Source: Tritrichomonas foetus
Lineage: Eukaryota > Parabasalia > Tritrichomonadida > Tritrichomonadidae
Reading direction: 5' to 3'
Length of the DNA: 48,634 nt
NCBI GenBank assembly: GCA_001839685.1
Contig: MLAK01000705.1
Coordinates: 64,032-112,665, forward strand
The position numbers were made by a program, and so were the translations under genes. The notes below the pieces were generated by a model that ran no database searches, was not told the origin of the DNA, and saw only the letters and a list, made by a program, of their open reading frames with translations. Position 1 is the stretch's first letter. Each line of letters opens with the position of its first letter. This document shows, piece by piece, positions 9,581 through 18,729 of the stretch.

Positions 9581-11050
9581 AAATTAATTTTTGTGTAAAT
9601 ATAATACGCTCAAAATATTCTATTTTCATAAGGAAAAGGTAGTGAAATATTTTCAAAAATTCTTTTCAAAAAATATTAGATTTCAGAAAAATACGTCTGT
9701 TTTTCGCAATTCGATGAAATCAATTTTCTGCTTTTGTGGGTTTGAATATGTTAATGATGAATTTGAAATGACAGGAATATTGTGATCTTAATTATATAGA
9801 AAATTATATTATGAGGTTAATATATAATAATCATAACGAAAAACAATATTCGGCTAAATATTATGGTAAGAACATGAGATTTTCAAAATTTTTATCAAAA
9901 TGGTTTCTTTCTAATGAATTTAATTCAATGTATTGTGAAATAACAAATATATTGTTTGATTAATATCTCAAATTTAAAAAGGAATAAAATGAACCCCGTT
10001 TGAAAATTTGTGTAAATATTGGTACTAAATATATATTTATTAAGAAATGTTTTGTTCAGATATTAACTTTGGCTATAATTCCGATTATTAGGATCTCTCA
10101 AATTTCCGAAATAAAATTTCCCTACCTTTTTGAATAGAATTTGTCATCAATTCTTCATAAAATGGTTTGCGGTAATCCCAATATTTCATTGATTTCTTCT
10201 ATTAAAATTAAGAAATATATTTCATATTTTGATATGTCAGGAAAGATTAACCAAACTAAATAAAAATACATTATTGGAACTGATGTTTCAAAAATAAAAT
10301 GCAAAATTGCAGTTTTTTTAAATATTTATGAAATATTTTATTCAGAAATAGAATTCTCAACCTTTCAAATTTTAAAAATTGAATAAGAAAAATTCAATTG
10401 AATTATTATATAAAACTCTCTGGTTTAGAGCTACAAAAGAAGTTTCTCACTGAAATGATGAATCATTCTAAAAAACCTTCAATAATATAGGTCATATTCA
10501 AAACAACATGATCTTTTAGCTTTTTGATCAGAGCTTCATATATAATAATGGATAAATTGATGCATCTTTGAAAATCTATTTGAAAAAGTTCACCAACATT
10601 GGAAAATTTCTTAAGAAAATAAGAGTGTGTGTTTCTTACGAAAACTTTTATAAATTTGTTATTAGAAAATCAAGCCGAAAGAACGATATTTTTTTCTATG
10701 TCAGAAACTAGAAAAAATTATATTTTCAAAGACAATTAATGTATCATGATAATACCAATCACAATCGAAAATAGAGTATCTGGAGATATGTCTCAATATG
10801 GCGCTAGATTAAAATTCACTTTTAGAATTGACCAAACTATGGAGTAATTTTTTTCAAGTTTGATCGTGATTATTTAACCTTGAAAATAATCACACATAGA
10901 AGAAGTATATAAAGTACTTTAATATTGTTGTGATGACATCAATTCTCAAATATAACCACATTTACGTTAAAAATTTCTGAATATGATCGTTTACTTTATA
11001 ATCATATTTCACCAAAAAAATTCACCTGTTGTTATTCTCTTATTCGAAAA
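9581..11050. other. Intergenic region between divergent genes, no gene seen
   Basis: About 1.5 kb between the phosphatase gene (minus) and the coiled-coil gene (plus). It is very AT-rich with only short open frames that lack ATG or protein-like composition. It must hold both promoters. Confidence 0.5.
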
Positions 11051-14000
11051 ATGTCGCATAGTGAAGAAGAAAGCGAAATTTTCCATTTTTCAAGCGACAA
11101 TGCTAACCTCAATGCAAACGAAGAAGAAAATGATATTTTGGCGAATATTCAACAGCTTGATTTAGATATCCAACAAAATTCCGATATTAATTTAAATTCG
11201 AACGAAGAAAATTTGAAATTAGAAGAAATTTTGAAATCAGAGGGAATTTCTGAAACAGAAAATCAAAATAATTCTAAAAATGATGAACTCGATGATTATC
11301 TGACAAAAATCAAAGATCAGGAAGAAAAGATTTCAATTTTAGAAGAATGTCTTAAAAATTCAGAAGAACAAAATAGAAAATTGAAAGAAGATCTTGACAA
11401 ATCCAATTTAGATTTTTCTCATACTGAAATCGAAAACTTGATAATAAAACTAGAAAGCATGACCACAGAAAAAGAAGAACTTTCTCAAAAGTATGAGCTA
11501 GCTTTAGCCAAAGCTGAAAATTTGGAAAAAGAGCTTTCAATTATATTTCATGATTTTGATGTGACTTCTTCTACTGAAGTCATTGAAAAATTAACACTCT
11601 TTCTTAATGAAATCGATCAATTAAGGAAAGAAAAAGAAGAACTAAAAATTCAATTGAATCAGAAAAGTGTCATTTCCAAAGAGAATATAAACAATCATCA
11701 GAATGAATCAGAAGATGACCAAGTTGATCAATTCGATGTTTCTGAAATCAGTGTTGCTTCTATTGACCCAAACGACGACGAATTGGCAAAACTCAAAAAA
11801 GAAAATCAACAAAAAGATTTGACAATTGAAAATTTGAAAGAAATTATTAAAAACACCTCACATGAAAACATTAATGATAAATTAGACATTGATGAAAAGG
11901 AAAACATCTCAATTGTTGAAAATGAAAATAATAAATTGAAAGAATTAAATGAAGAATTAATACAAAAGAATCAACAATTTGAAAAAGAAATTCATGATTT
12001 GAAAACAAATAATTTCCAATTACAAACAAAACTTGATCAACTCCAAATGACTGATGACGAGCGCGCTTCTTTAACATCACAAATCCAAATTTTACAAGAA
12101 GAAGTTTCAAACTTATATCGCGACAATGATGCTATTTCACGAGAGAATGAGAAGTCTATTCAATCGAAAGAATCACTTGAACAAACCATTTATGAGCTTC
12201 AAGAAAAAATTGAAATTCTTGAAAAACAAAATCTAAATCAAGAAAATGAAATAGAAAAAGAAAATAATAATGAATTTAAACCTAATATAGAAACTGGAGA
12301 TATTCAAGAACAACTTGAAAACGAAAAAGAAAAAAATGAACAATATATACTTGAAATTGAAAGACTTAAGAAACAAATTGAAGAAAAGATATCAATTCAA
12401 ACAAATGAAATTGAAAGGAATGATAGTCAAACAGAACAACTTAATTCCATTAAGCAACAATTGGAACGTATCCAAAAAGAAAATATCTTACTTCGTAAAG
12501 AAAATGATGAATTGCACTTAAACCAAAACGAAGAACTTGCTAAAGAATGTGAAAATTTAATGAATTTAAATGATGATTTAACACAACGATGTGAAGACAT
12601 GCGTGATCAATTAGAAGAAATGAATCAAATTAAACAAAAGAACCTTGAACTTCTTAATGAAAACGAAATATTGAAAAATGCATATGATGAAAAAGAAACT
12701 GCTACATCACAAATAAAAATCCTTCAAGAAGAACTTTCCAATTTATATAAAAGTAACGATGATCTTTCAAAAGAAAATGAAAAATATGAAATTACAAATA
12801 AAGAATTAGAAGTAAAAATCGCAGAGCTTACTTCTAAAATTAGTGATGAAAAACAAAAAAACATTAATAACAAAACTGAAGAACTTCAAGAAAAAGTTGA
12901 TTCACTTCAAAAAGAAAATTTTGAACTTATTGAAAATATCCAGAAATGCAAAGATGAACTCGAAGAACTACGAAAATCATTTAATAACCAAAATCAGCTT
13001 CAATCCGAGGAAAGATCAAAAGAAACCCTAACACTTAAAAAGCTTGGAGATAAAAAAGACGCTGAAATTAAAGAATTATTGACTAAGTTTAATTCTATGG
13101 AAACCAACTATAATGAAACATTACAAGCAAATAACGAATTTAAAGAAACAATTAATTCCAAGCAAAAAGAAATTGATGAAATAAAAATCGAAAATAGAAT
13201 CTTAAATGAGAAAATTAATGAAATACTGAAGACAAATTCATCTACAGCTAATAATAATTATCAAGACTTAATGAAAGAAAAAGAAAACAATTTAATTCTA
13301 AATAAACAGTTACTTGAAGTACAAAATAAGTTAAATATCATTTCTCAAGAAAAAGTTGATGTTGAAGAGCAACTTATTCAACTTTCCAAACAATATCAAG
13401 AAACCCATGATCAAAATTTAGAACTTCAAAAGCAAGTTGAAGAACTAGAAGGCCAAAGCGACGTCCTAAAAAGTGAAAGTGACGATGAAGAAGAGGATGA
13501 AACCAGCGAGCATCATCCAAATGATTCAAATACAAGCAACATACCTGAAAAAAGTGACGATTCTACTAATATCGAAAAATATTTACATCAAATCTCCTGC
13601 CTTAAACATGAAATTACTGAACTAAATCAACAAAGAGAAACTGAAATGAAAAATTACACAGAATTAGAACAAGAAAATCTCAAAATTAAACAAGAAAACA
13701 AGAAGCTTCTTAATAAAATTAATGAATTATCAAAACAAATATTAGAACATCAAACCCACTTCGAAAATAATGATAAAATAATCAACAATGATAAAATCAA
13801 ATTTGATGAGCAAAATAAAACTATTAATGAACTTCGAAAAACCATCCATAAAATGGAACTTGAAAAATCTGAAATGGTCGTAACACTTTTAGAATCAAAA
13901 AATGAACTAGAAAATGCGAAAAATGAAGTTATCCTTTCAAGAAATGAACTTCATATGAAATCTTTAACCCCATCACCAAAATATTCAAAACAAACATCGA

Positions 14001-14632
14001 AAAAAATAACAAGTTTTAGTGAAAGAAAAAGAATATCACAAATTCCAAGTCCATCACCTGTTAAAACAACTCTTATGAAAGATGAATTAAAAAGTGTTAA
14101 ACAAGCCCTGAAAATTGCTGTAAAGAAAATCATGAAACAAAAAATTTTGTTTGAAAATAAAGAAAAACAACTCATTCATGAAATTAAAGATCGAATAGAA
14201 TCAGAAATAAATAAATTTGATGAAATATCTGAAAATTATATAAAATTAATCAAATATTCTCAAATTCTGATAAATTGTATTTGGAACGAGTTTGGAGCAG
14301 GTGAATCACCAAAAGTTTATCGTCTTCTCAGAAATGGTGATGCATTTGAAAAAGTTATTGAAAATATTCTCAAAATTCAGAAGAATGGAATCACAACACT
14401 TCAGAAAAAGTCCGGAAACAAAACTGACACGGTTTCGAAGTCTGTATTATCTTTAATCGAATCGGTTAAAACAGATATTAACAAATTCAGACATAATTTA
14501 GAAAAAGACCGCTTTGAGATTTTTGGTGATTCCAATTTTAATCAAAATTCGATAAATTATTTATTTGAAAATCATGAAGAAGATGAAGAAGAGTTTATGT
14601 ATGAAAGAGAAGATTCTATTGATTTCTTCTAA
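11051..14632 (+). CDS. Long coiled-coil protein (1193 aa), golgin/centrosome-like architecture
   Basis: Function unknown. After an acidic N-terminus (residues 1-90), nearly the whole chain to about residue 960 is Glu/Lys/Gln/Asn-rich heptad sequence, typical of a long parallel coiled coil. A basic Ser/Pro linker (TSFSERKRISQIPSPSPV, about residue 985-1015) separates it from a C-terminal non-coil part. That part contains LINCIWNEFGAGESPKVYRLL and ends in the very acidic HEEDEEEFMYEREDSIDFF. An acidic break (SDDEEEDETSEHHPND) lies near residue 820. No transmembrane helix or signal peptide is visible, so this is probably a cytoskeletal, centrosomal or tethering protein. A segment of about 28 residues is duplicated (nt 12065-12153 and 12701-12784). 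The ATG at 11051 follows ATTCGAAAA. A possible initiator TCATA lies at 11002-11006. The stop is TAA followed by A. Confidence 0.85.
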   Translation: MSHSEEESEIFHFSSDNANLNANEEENDILANIQQLDLDIQQNSDINLNSNEENLKLEEILKSEGISETENQNNSKNDELDDYLTKIKDQEEKISILEECLKNSEEQNRKLKEDLDKSNLDFSHTEIENLIIKLESMTTEKEELSQKYELALAKAENLEKELSIIFHDFDVTSSTEVIEKLTLFLNEIDQLRKEKEELKIQLNQKSVISKENINNHQNESEDDQVDQFDVSEISVASIDPNDDELAKLKKENQQKDLTIENLKEIIKNTSHENINDKLDIDEKENISIVENENNKLKELNEELIQKNQQFEKEIHDLKTNNFQLQTKLDQLQMTDDERASLTSQIQILQEEVSNLYRDNDAISRENEKSIQSKESLEQTIYELQEKIEILEKQNLNQENEIEKENNNEFKPNIETGDIQEQLENEKEKNEQYILEIERLKKQIEEKISIQTNEIERNDSQTEQLNSIKQQLERIQKENILLRKENDELHLNQNEELAKECENLMNLNDDLTQRCEDMRDQLEEMNQIKQKNLELLNENEILKNAYDEKETATSQIKILQEELSNLYKSNDDLSKENEKYEITNKELEVKIAELTSKISDEKQKNINNKTEELQEKVDSLQKENFELIENIQKCKDELEELRKSFNNQNQLQSEERSKETLTLKKLGDKKDAEIKELLTKFNSMETNYNETLQANNEFKETINSKQKEIDEIKIENRILNEKINEILKTNSSTANNNYQDLMKEKENNLILNKQLLEVQNKLNIISQEKVDVEEQLIQLSKQYQETHDQNLELQKQVEELEGQSDVLKSESDDEEEDETSEHHPNDSNTSNIPEKSDDSTNIEKYLHQISCLKHEITELNQQRETEMKNYTELEQENLKIKQENKKLLNKINELSKQILEHQTHFENNDKIINNDKIKFDEQNKTINELRKTIHKMELEKSEMVVTLLESKNELENAKNEVILSRNELHMKSLTPSPKYSKQTSKKITSFSERKRISQIPSPSPVKTTLMKDELKSVKQALKIAVKKIMKQKILFENKEKQLIHEIKDRIESEINKFDEISENYIKLIKYSQILINCIWNEFGAGESPKVYRLLRNGDAFEKVIENILKIQKNGITTLQKKSGNKTDTVSKSVLSLIESVKTDINKFRHNLEKDRFEIFGDSNFNQNSINYLFENHEEDEEEFMYEREDSIDFF

Positions 14633-14956
14633 ATTGTTTTTAATATTATGTATTTTTTTTGAAATTTTGATATTTTGTTTTTCTACTTCATTCTGAATTA
14701 TTCTTGAACAGTAAGCTATTCCCTAAAATTACTTATCATTTCATTTTCTTGGTGATTTATGGCTATATTAACAAAGAAGAATGTAAAATATTCATCGTGA
14801 ACATTTAAGGTTAAATGAAGCGTTAAATTAATGAAAAGTGTTCACGGTGTTTTATATGGTCATTGATGAAAGAAATTTTTTTATGTTCTCAATTGCCGTA
14901 AGAAAAAGTTTGCACTTAATGACGTTTAAAATTATTGATTGGGCAAAAAAGAAATA
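14633..14956. other. Intergenic spacer upstream of the NEK kinase
   Basis: 324 bases between tandem plus-strand genes. No gene is visible and no clear initiator motif lies close to the kinase ATG. Confidence 0.5.
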
Positions 14957-16270
14957 ATGAATCTTCCTGGATTTGTCGAAGAAAGAGTCCTAGGGAAAGG
15001 ATCTTATGGCAAAGTTTATAAAGCAAAACGCCTCAGTGATGGTAAGTCTTACGCTGTCAAAGTTATCAATCTTCGTCAACTCAATCATCGCGAAATTGAA
15101 GATTCAGTCAATGAAATCAGATTAATGGCTTCTTTTACGTCCCCGTATATTATTACGTTCTATCAAGCATTCTGCGATGAAAAAAGGCTTTGTATTGTGA
15201 CTGAATATTCCAGACTGGGTGATTTGGCGCATTTAATTGAAAGGCGCAAGCGTAAAAATAATCCACTTCAAGAAAGAGACATTTGGAGGTTTTTGATTCA
15301 ACTTCTTGAGGGATTGAAAGTATTGCATCAAGCAGGTGTTGTTCACAGAGATATAAAAAGTGCCAATGTACTTTTATCAGCACCTGATCTCTTGAAAATC
15401 GGTGATCTAGGAATTTCAACCGTTCTTCACACATATAAACATCCTCTAGCAAGGACACAAATTGGTACCCCCTTGTATCTTGCACCAGAAGTTTGGAAAA
15501 GGCGCGCTTATGATCATAAGTGTGATGTTTGGTCTCTTGGTGTTCTACTTTATGAAATGATGACTTTCAATTTTCCATTTTTAGGAAGAACTGATCGTGA
15601 ACTGTCACAAAAAGTGTGCTCAGGTTATTTTGTTGTTCCCAGAGGCTACTCTGGTGATTTAGTTTCTATTCTTCGAAGGCTTCTTCAAGTCAATCCGAAT
15701 GATCGGCCAACTGTTGTTGAACTTCTTGATTTAAAGTGTGTTAGAGATCGAGCTAATCTTGTAAATAGAGAAATTCTCGCTTCTGAAGGAATGCTTGAAC
15801 CATCAACTTCAGCAGGTTGTTTACTTTCAACAATTAAAGTTCCCTGCAACATGAAAAATGTTAATTTGCCTCGTCCAATGTATGGAAAACGAGCTGCAGA
15901 TATTATTAAGCCGCTTGACCAGAGAATGCACTTAAAACAAGGTGCACCTGTTCGAAAAGATCTAACACAAGTATCTTCGCCTGAATTAAAAGTTATTTGT
16001 GATCGAGATTGGTGGAGCCCAAATAAACTCCCAATGTTGCCAAATGATAATGAACAAGAGTCATCGTCTGAATCAAGTGATAATTCAGATACTCATCAGA
16101 AGGCTTATGTTGAACCTAAGTCTGCAAGACCAGCTAATCCAAAGCCAGTAGGAATGCTTAATTTCAAAATCAAACAACCTCAAGCGAATTTACAAAATAA
16201 CAGAAATAGGGCAAGAGTCAGAGTTGCAGGTGGAGGAAACCCGCGATTCAAAAAATACATTTATCACTAA
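14957..16270 (+). CDS. NEK-family serine/threonine protein kinase
   Basis: NIMA-related kinase, a family tied to cilia/flagella and mitosis. The 437-residue protein has its catalytic domain at residues 6-260. It has the glycine loop GKGSYGKVYKA, the ATP-binding lysine AVK (K35), a helix-C Glu near 53, the catalytic loop VVHRDIKSANVLL (D132), GDLG (D150, with Leu instead of Phe as in several NEKs), TQIGTPLYLAPE (activation segment) and DVWSLGVLLYEM. The C-terminal 175 residues are basic and Ser/Pro-rich with an acidic serine patch (ESSSESSDNSD) and end basic and aromatic. The longest frame begins at a TTG at 14939; the first ATG is 14957 (MNLPGFVEE), which places the glycine loop at the usual distance from the start. 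The stop is TAA. The kinase looks catalytically intact. Confidence 0.93.
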   Translation: MNLPGFVEERVLGKGSYGKVYKAKRLSDGKSYAVKVINLRQLNHREIEDSVNEIRLMASFTSPYIITFYQAFCDEKRLCIVTEYSRLGDLAHLIERRKRKNNPLQERDIWRFLIQLLEGLKVLHQAGVVHRDIKSANVLLSAPDLLKIGDLGISTVLHTYKHPLARTQIGTPLYLAPEVWKRRAYDHKCDVWSLGVLLYEMMTFNFPFLGRTDRELSQKVCSGYFVVPRGYSGDLVSILRRLLQVNPNDRPTVVELLDLKCVRDRANLVNREILASEGMLEPSTSAGCLLSTIKVPCNMKNVNLPRPMYGKRAADIIKPLDQRMHLKQGAPVRKDLTQVSSPELKVICDRDWWSPNKLPMLPNDNEQESSSESSDNSDTHQKAYVEPKSARPANPKPVGMLNFKIKQPQANLQNNRNRARVRVAGGGNPRFKKYIYH

Positions 16271-16910
16271 GATATTATCTTAAATGATGATTATTTGTGT
16301 TTGTTTTGAATAAATCTACTATATTATGCATTTGTTAATCTAGTTCTTTCTATGTTTTCTAGATTGATATTTGATTTCAATATAAATTTAACTGCACTTT
16401 CTGGAGTAATAATTCAAATAACTTAAAAACGAATGAAATTATGGCAATTTACGGTGATTTGAAGAATTGGCAGGTAGTCAAGAAATTTGGGTGATTTATA
16501 TTGTTTGTTTCTGAATGAAAAAACATTTTTCTATACTCTCTATTCAAATTATCATCAAATCTGTTACTTGAACCTCAAAAAATATTTCTTACTCTTATCT
16601 TTCCTGGATAATCTATTAAATAGAAATAAAAATAATCATAAAAGTCTCGAACTAAACTGCTGGAAATATTTCAAAAAGACATAAGATATGAAAAGTTCAC
16701 AATATATTAAAATCAATAGAAATTCACTCAAAAAAAAAGACTCCGAAAGAATTTCGGATATGATCAATGTATTGAAGGCTAATAGTTTGAGAAAATTAAA
16801 TTTTCTGTTGATCAAACGATCATCAATCTGGAACAATATTGTATATCCCTTAGAAAATTGAATTTTAATACGTTTTCATCTAGAATTTCCTCCTTTCTCT
16901 ACTAATAGAC
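16271..16910. other. Intergenic, no gene supported
   Basis: 640 bases between two plus-strand genes. Short overlapping frames on both strands around 16487-16836 lack ATG starts or protein-like sequence. I see no RNA gene. Confidence 0.5.
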
Positions 16911-18536
16911 ATGAATATTACTACATTATGCCTAATTACCTCAAACTCAGCGAGCTTATCAGCAATTTTTTCACCAGCTTCACACTATTCATATAATCAA
17001 TTTTCACTTCAAAATTCTCACTTTACCAAATTTTTTATGCCTGTTTTGCTGAGTCATTCCAAGATATCAAATCTTAATTTCCACAGTAATTCATTTAAAA
17101 ACTTTTTAATTTCTCCATTAACACTGAATTCGGAAGTTTATTTAATTAAAGGACAAGAGTTTTCATCTACAACTTCTCCATTTGAACCTCAATTAGACTC
17201 AACCAATACAACAATCACCAATTGCCTATTTGAAAATTGTGTCTCAACAGGGAATGGTGGTGCAATATCTGTTTCTATGAATACTGCATTATCTGTAGTT
17301 GGCACAATTTTTGATTCTTGTCAAGGGAAAGATAAAGGCGGTGCTATTTTTATCAGTTCTGATGGAAACGCTGGATTAGTTTCTTCTGTTTACTCTCAAT
17401 ACTGTTGTTTTTCAAAATGCAGTTTGTCAGGAAGCGACACATCTGGATCAGCTGTTCTTGCATACTCAGCCAAACTTGAATTGTATTTTTCTTCAACAAA
17501 TTTATGTCCAGGAACAGGAAACACTTGCTCAGGTGCTCAATTTGATTTATTAGCAACAAATGTACAATCTAATAACGTAAATACTTCAAATGGTTATTCT
17601 ACTTATTGTTCATCAATTGAATACAGATCTGCAAGTACTGGTTTCTTTAGTTATCAAACAATTTACAAGTGTTTTGGTGGGTTTATTGTAGCATTTTCAA
17701 ATACAATTGCAACAGATTTAGTTGTTTCATACACTAACATTGTTAACTGCGAATTAATTCCTAATGGGAACTATGTAAGACTTGCTATTATTCATCAGTC
17801 AGGTGGACAGAATAGTCTCACGAACTTTTATATTTTTGATTGTGATTTGCATCATGAAGTATCTGTTACATTTCTAACTGCTGTAATCAGTGTTGCCAAC
17901 AGTGGGGGTGTTGAATCAAATGGTCAAGTTGCTGCAGATTATTTTGTGACTGATTTTAATCAAGGTGATATGATTTCCGATCATTCTGCTAATAAAATAA
18001 CTCTTGGCTCGAATAATCAATATGGTGATACATCCAAAATAACTTATGATATTGAACAACTAAATCTTGGAGAATGCGCAGGAGCCATTATTGCACCAGG
18101 TAGGGCACCGACAGAAGGTTTTTCACCAAGTGAAGCTTTCACATTAAGTGCTTCTTTTACTAAGAAAATTGAGAGTGAAAATAGTTCTGAAAATGAAAAT
18201 TCCTCTGGAAGCTCAAGTGTTGTAAATTCAGGGAATAGTTCATCAGGAAATTCTGATGTTGAAGGTGAAAGCATAAACTCGTCTGATGATGGTAATTCAG
18301 ATGATGAAATCGATGACGACGATGATGGTGAAAAGAAAGGATTATCCAGTGGTGAACTTGCAGCTGCAATTTCGGTTCCAATTATCGTCGCTGCTGTAAT
18401 TCTTGCGATTTTATTAATTTTATTCTTTTTGGCAAAAAACAAAAAAAAGGTAGCAAATGAAGAAGGTGAAGAAAAAAATGAGGAAAATGAATTAGAAGAT
18501 AAATTCCATGTGGATGATGATGATAATCTCAATTAA
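16911..18536 (+). CDS. Pmp-like single-pass surface membrane protein
   Basis: Probable plasma-membrane protein. The ectodomain has beta-helix style repeats like those of chlamydial polymorphic membrane proteins, a class expanded in trichomonads. FENC...GGAI is followed by FDSC...GGAI (near residues 106-150), and many Cys/Ser/Asn-rich segments follow. A low-complexity acidic Ser/Gly/Asn stalk precedes a hydrophobic span (about residues 485-510, AAAISVPIIVAAVILAILLI and following). A stop-transfer KNKKK and a short acidic tail (EEGEEKNEENELEDK...DDDDNLN) complete the type I layout. The N-terminus from the ATG at 16911 is only weakly hydrophobic, so the true signal peptide could lie at a slightly different start or be atypical. 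The stop is TAA. It converges with the ubiquitin hydrolase gene 193 bases downstream. The ligand is unknown. Confidence 0.8.
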   Translation: MNITTLCLITSNSASLSAIFSPASHYSYNQFSLQNSHFTKFFMPVLLSHSKISNLNFHSNSFKNFLISPLTLNSEVYLIKGQEFSSTTSPFEPQLDSTNTTITNCLFENCVSTGNGGAISVSMNTALSVVGTIFDSCQGKDKGGAIFISSDGNAGLVSSVYSQYCCFSKCSLSGSDTSGSAVLAYSAKLELYFSSTNLCPGTGNTCSGAQFDLLATNVQSNNVNTSNGYSTYCSSIEYRSASTGFFSYQTIYKCFGGFIVAFSNTIATDLVVSYTNIVNCELIPNGNYVRLAIIHQSGGQNSLTNFYIFDCDLHHEVSVTFLTAVISVANSGGVESNGQVAADYFVTDFNQGDMISDHSANKITLGSNNQYGDTSKITYDIEQLNLGECAGAIIAPGRAPTEGFSPSEAFTLSASFTKKIESENSSENENSSGSSSVVNSGNSSSGNSDVEGESINSSDDGNSDDEIDDDDDGEKKGLSSGELAAAISVPIIVAAVILAILLILFFLAKNKKKVANEEGEEKNEENELEDKFHVDDDDNLN

Positions 18537-18629
18537 TAATTCATAATATGCTTTATTATATATTGTAAAAATTATTTAGCAATTACACAATTTTACATAA
18601 TATTTTAATTATTTTATATAAAATCAAAA

Positions 18630-18690
18630 ATAATAGCATTTATTTTACAAATAATAACATTTATTTTACAAACAATAACATTTAATCAAG
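18630..18690. repeat. 21-bp tandem repeat between convergent gene ends
   Basis: About 2.6 copies of a 21-base unit (ATAATARCATTTATTTTACAA) lie in the 193-base spacer between the 3' ends of the Pmp-like and ubiquitin hydrolase genes. Copies at 18630-18650 and 18651-18671 differ by one base. Confidence 0.7.
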
Positions 18691-18729
18691 CACCTATCAT
18701 ATGTTTAAACTGCAATGGTAATTATCCAA

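Noticed and set aside
9591..9785. Plus-strand 64-codon frame upstream of the phosphatase gene
   Set aside because: It starts at TTG and lies in the probable promoter region; no supporting feature.
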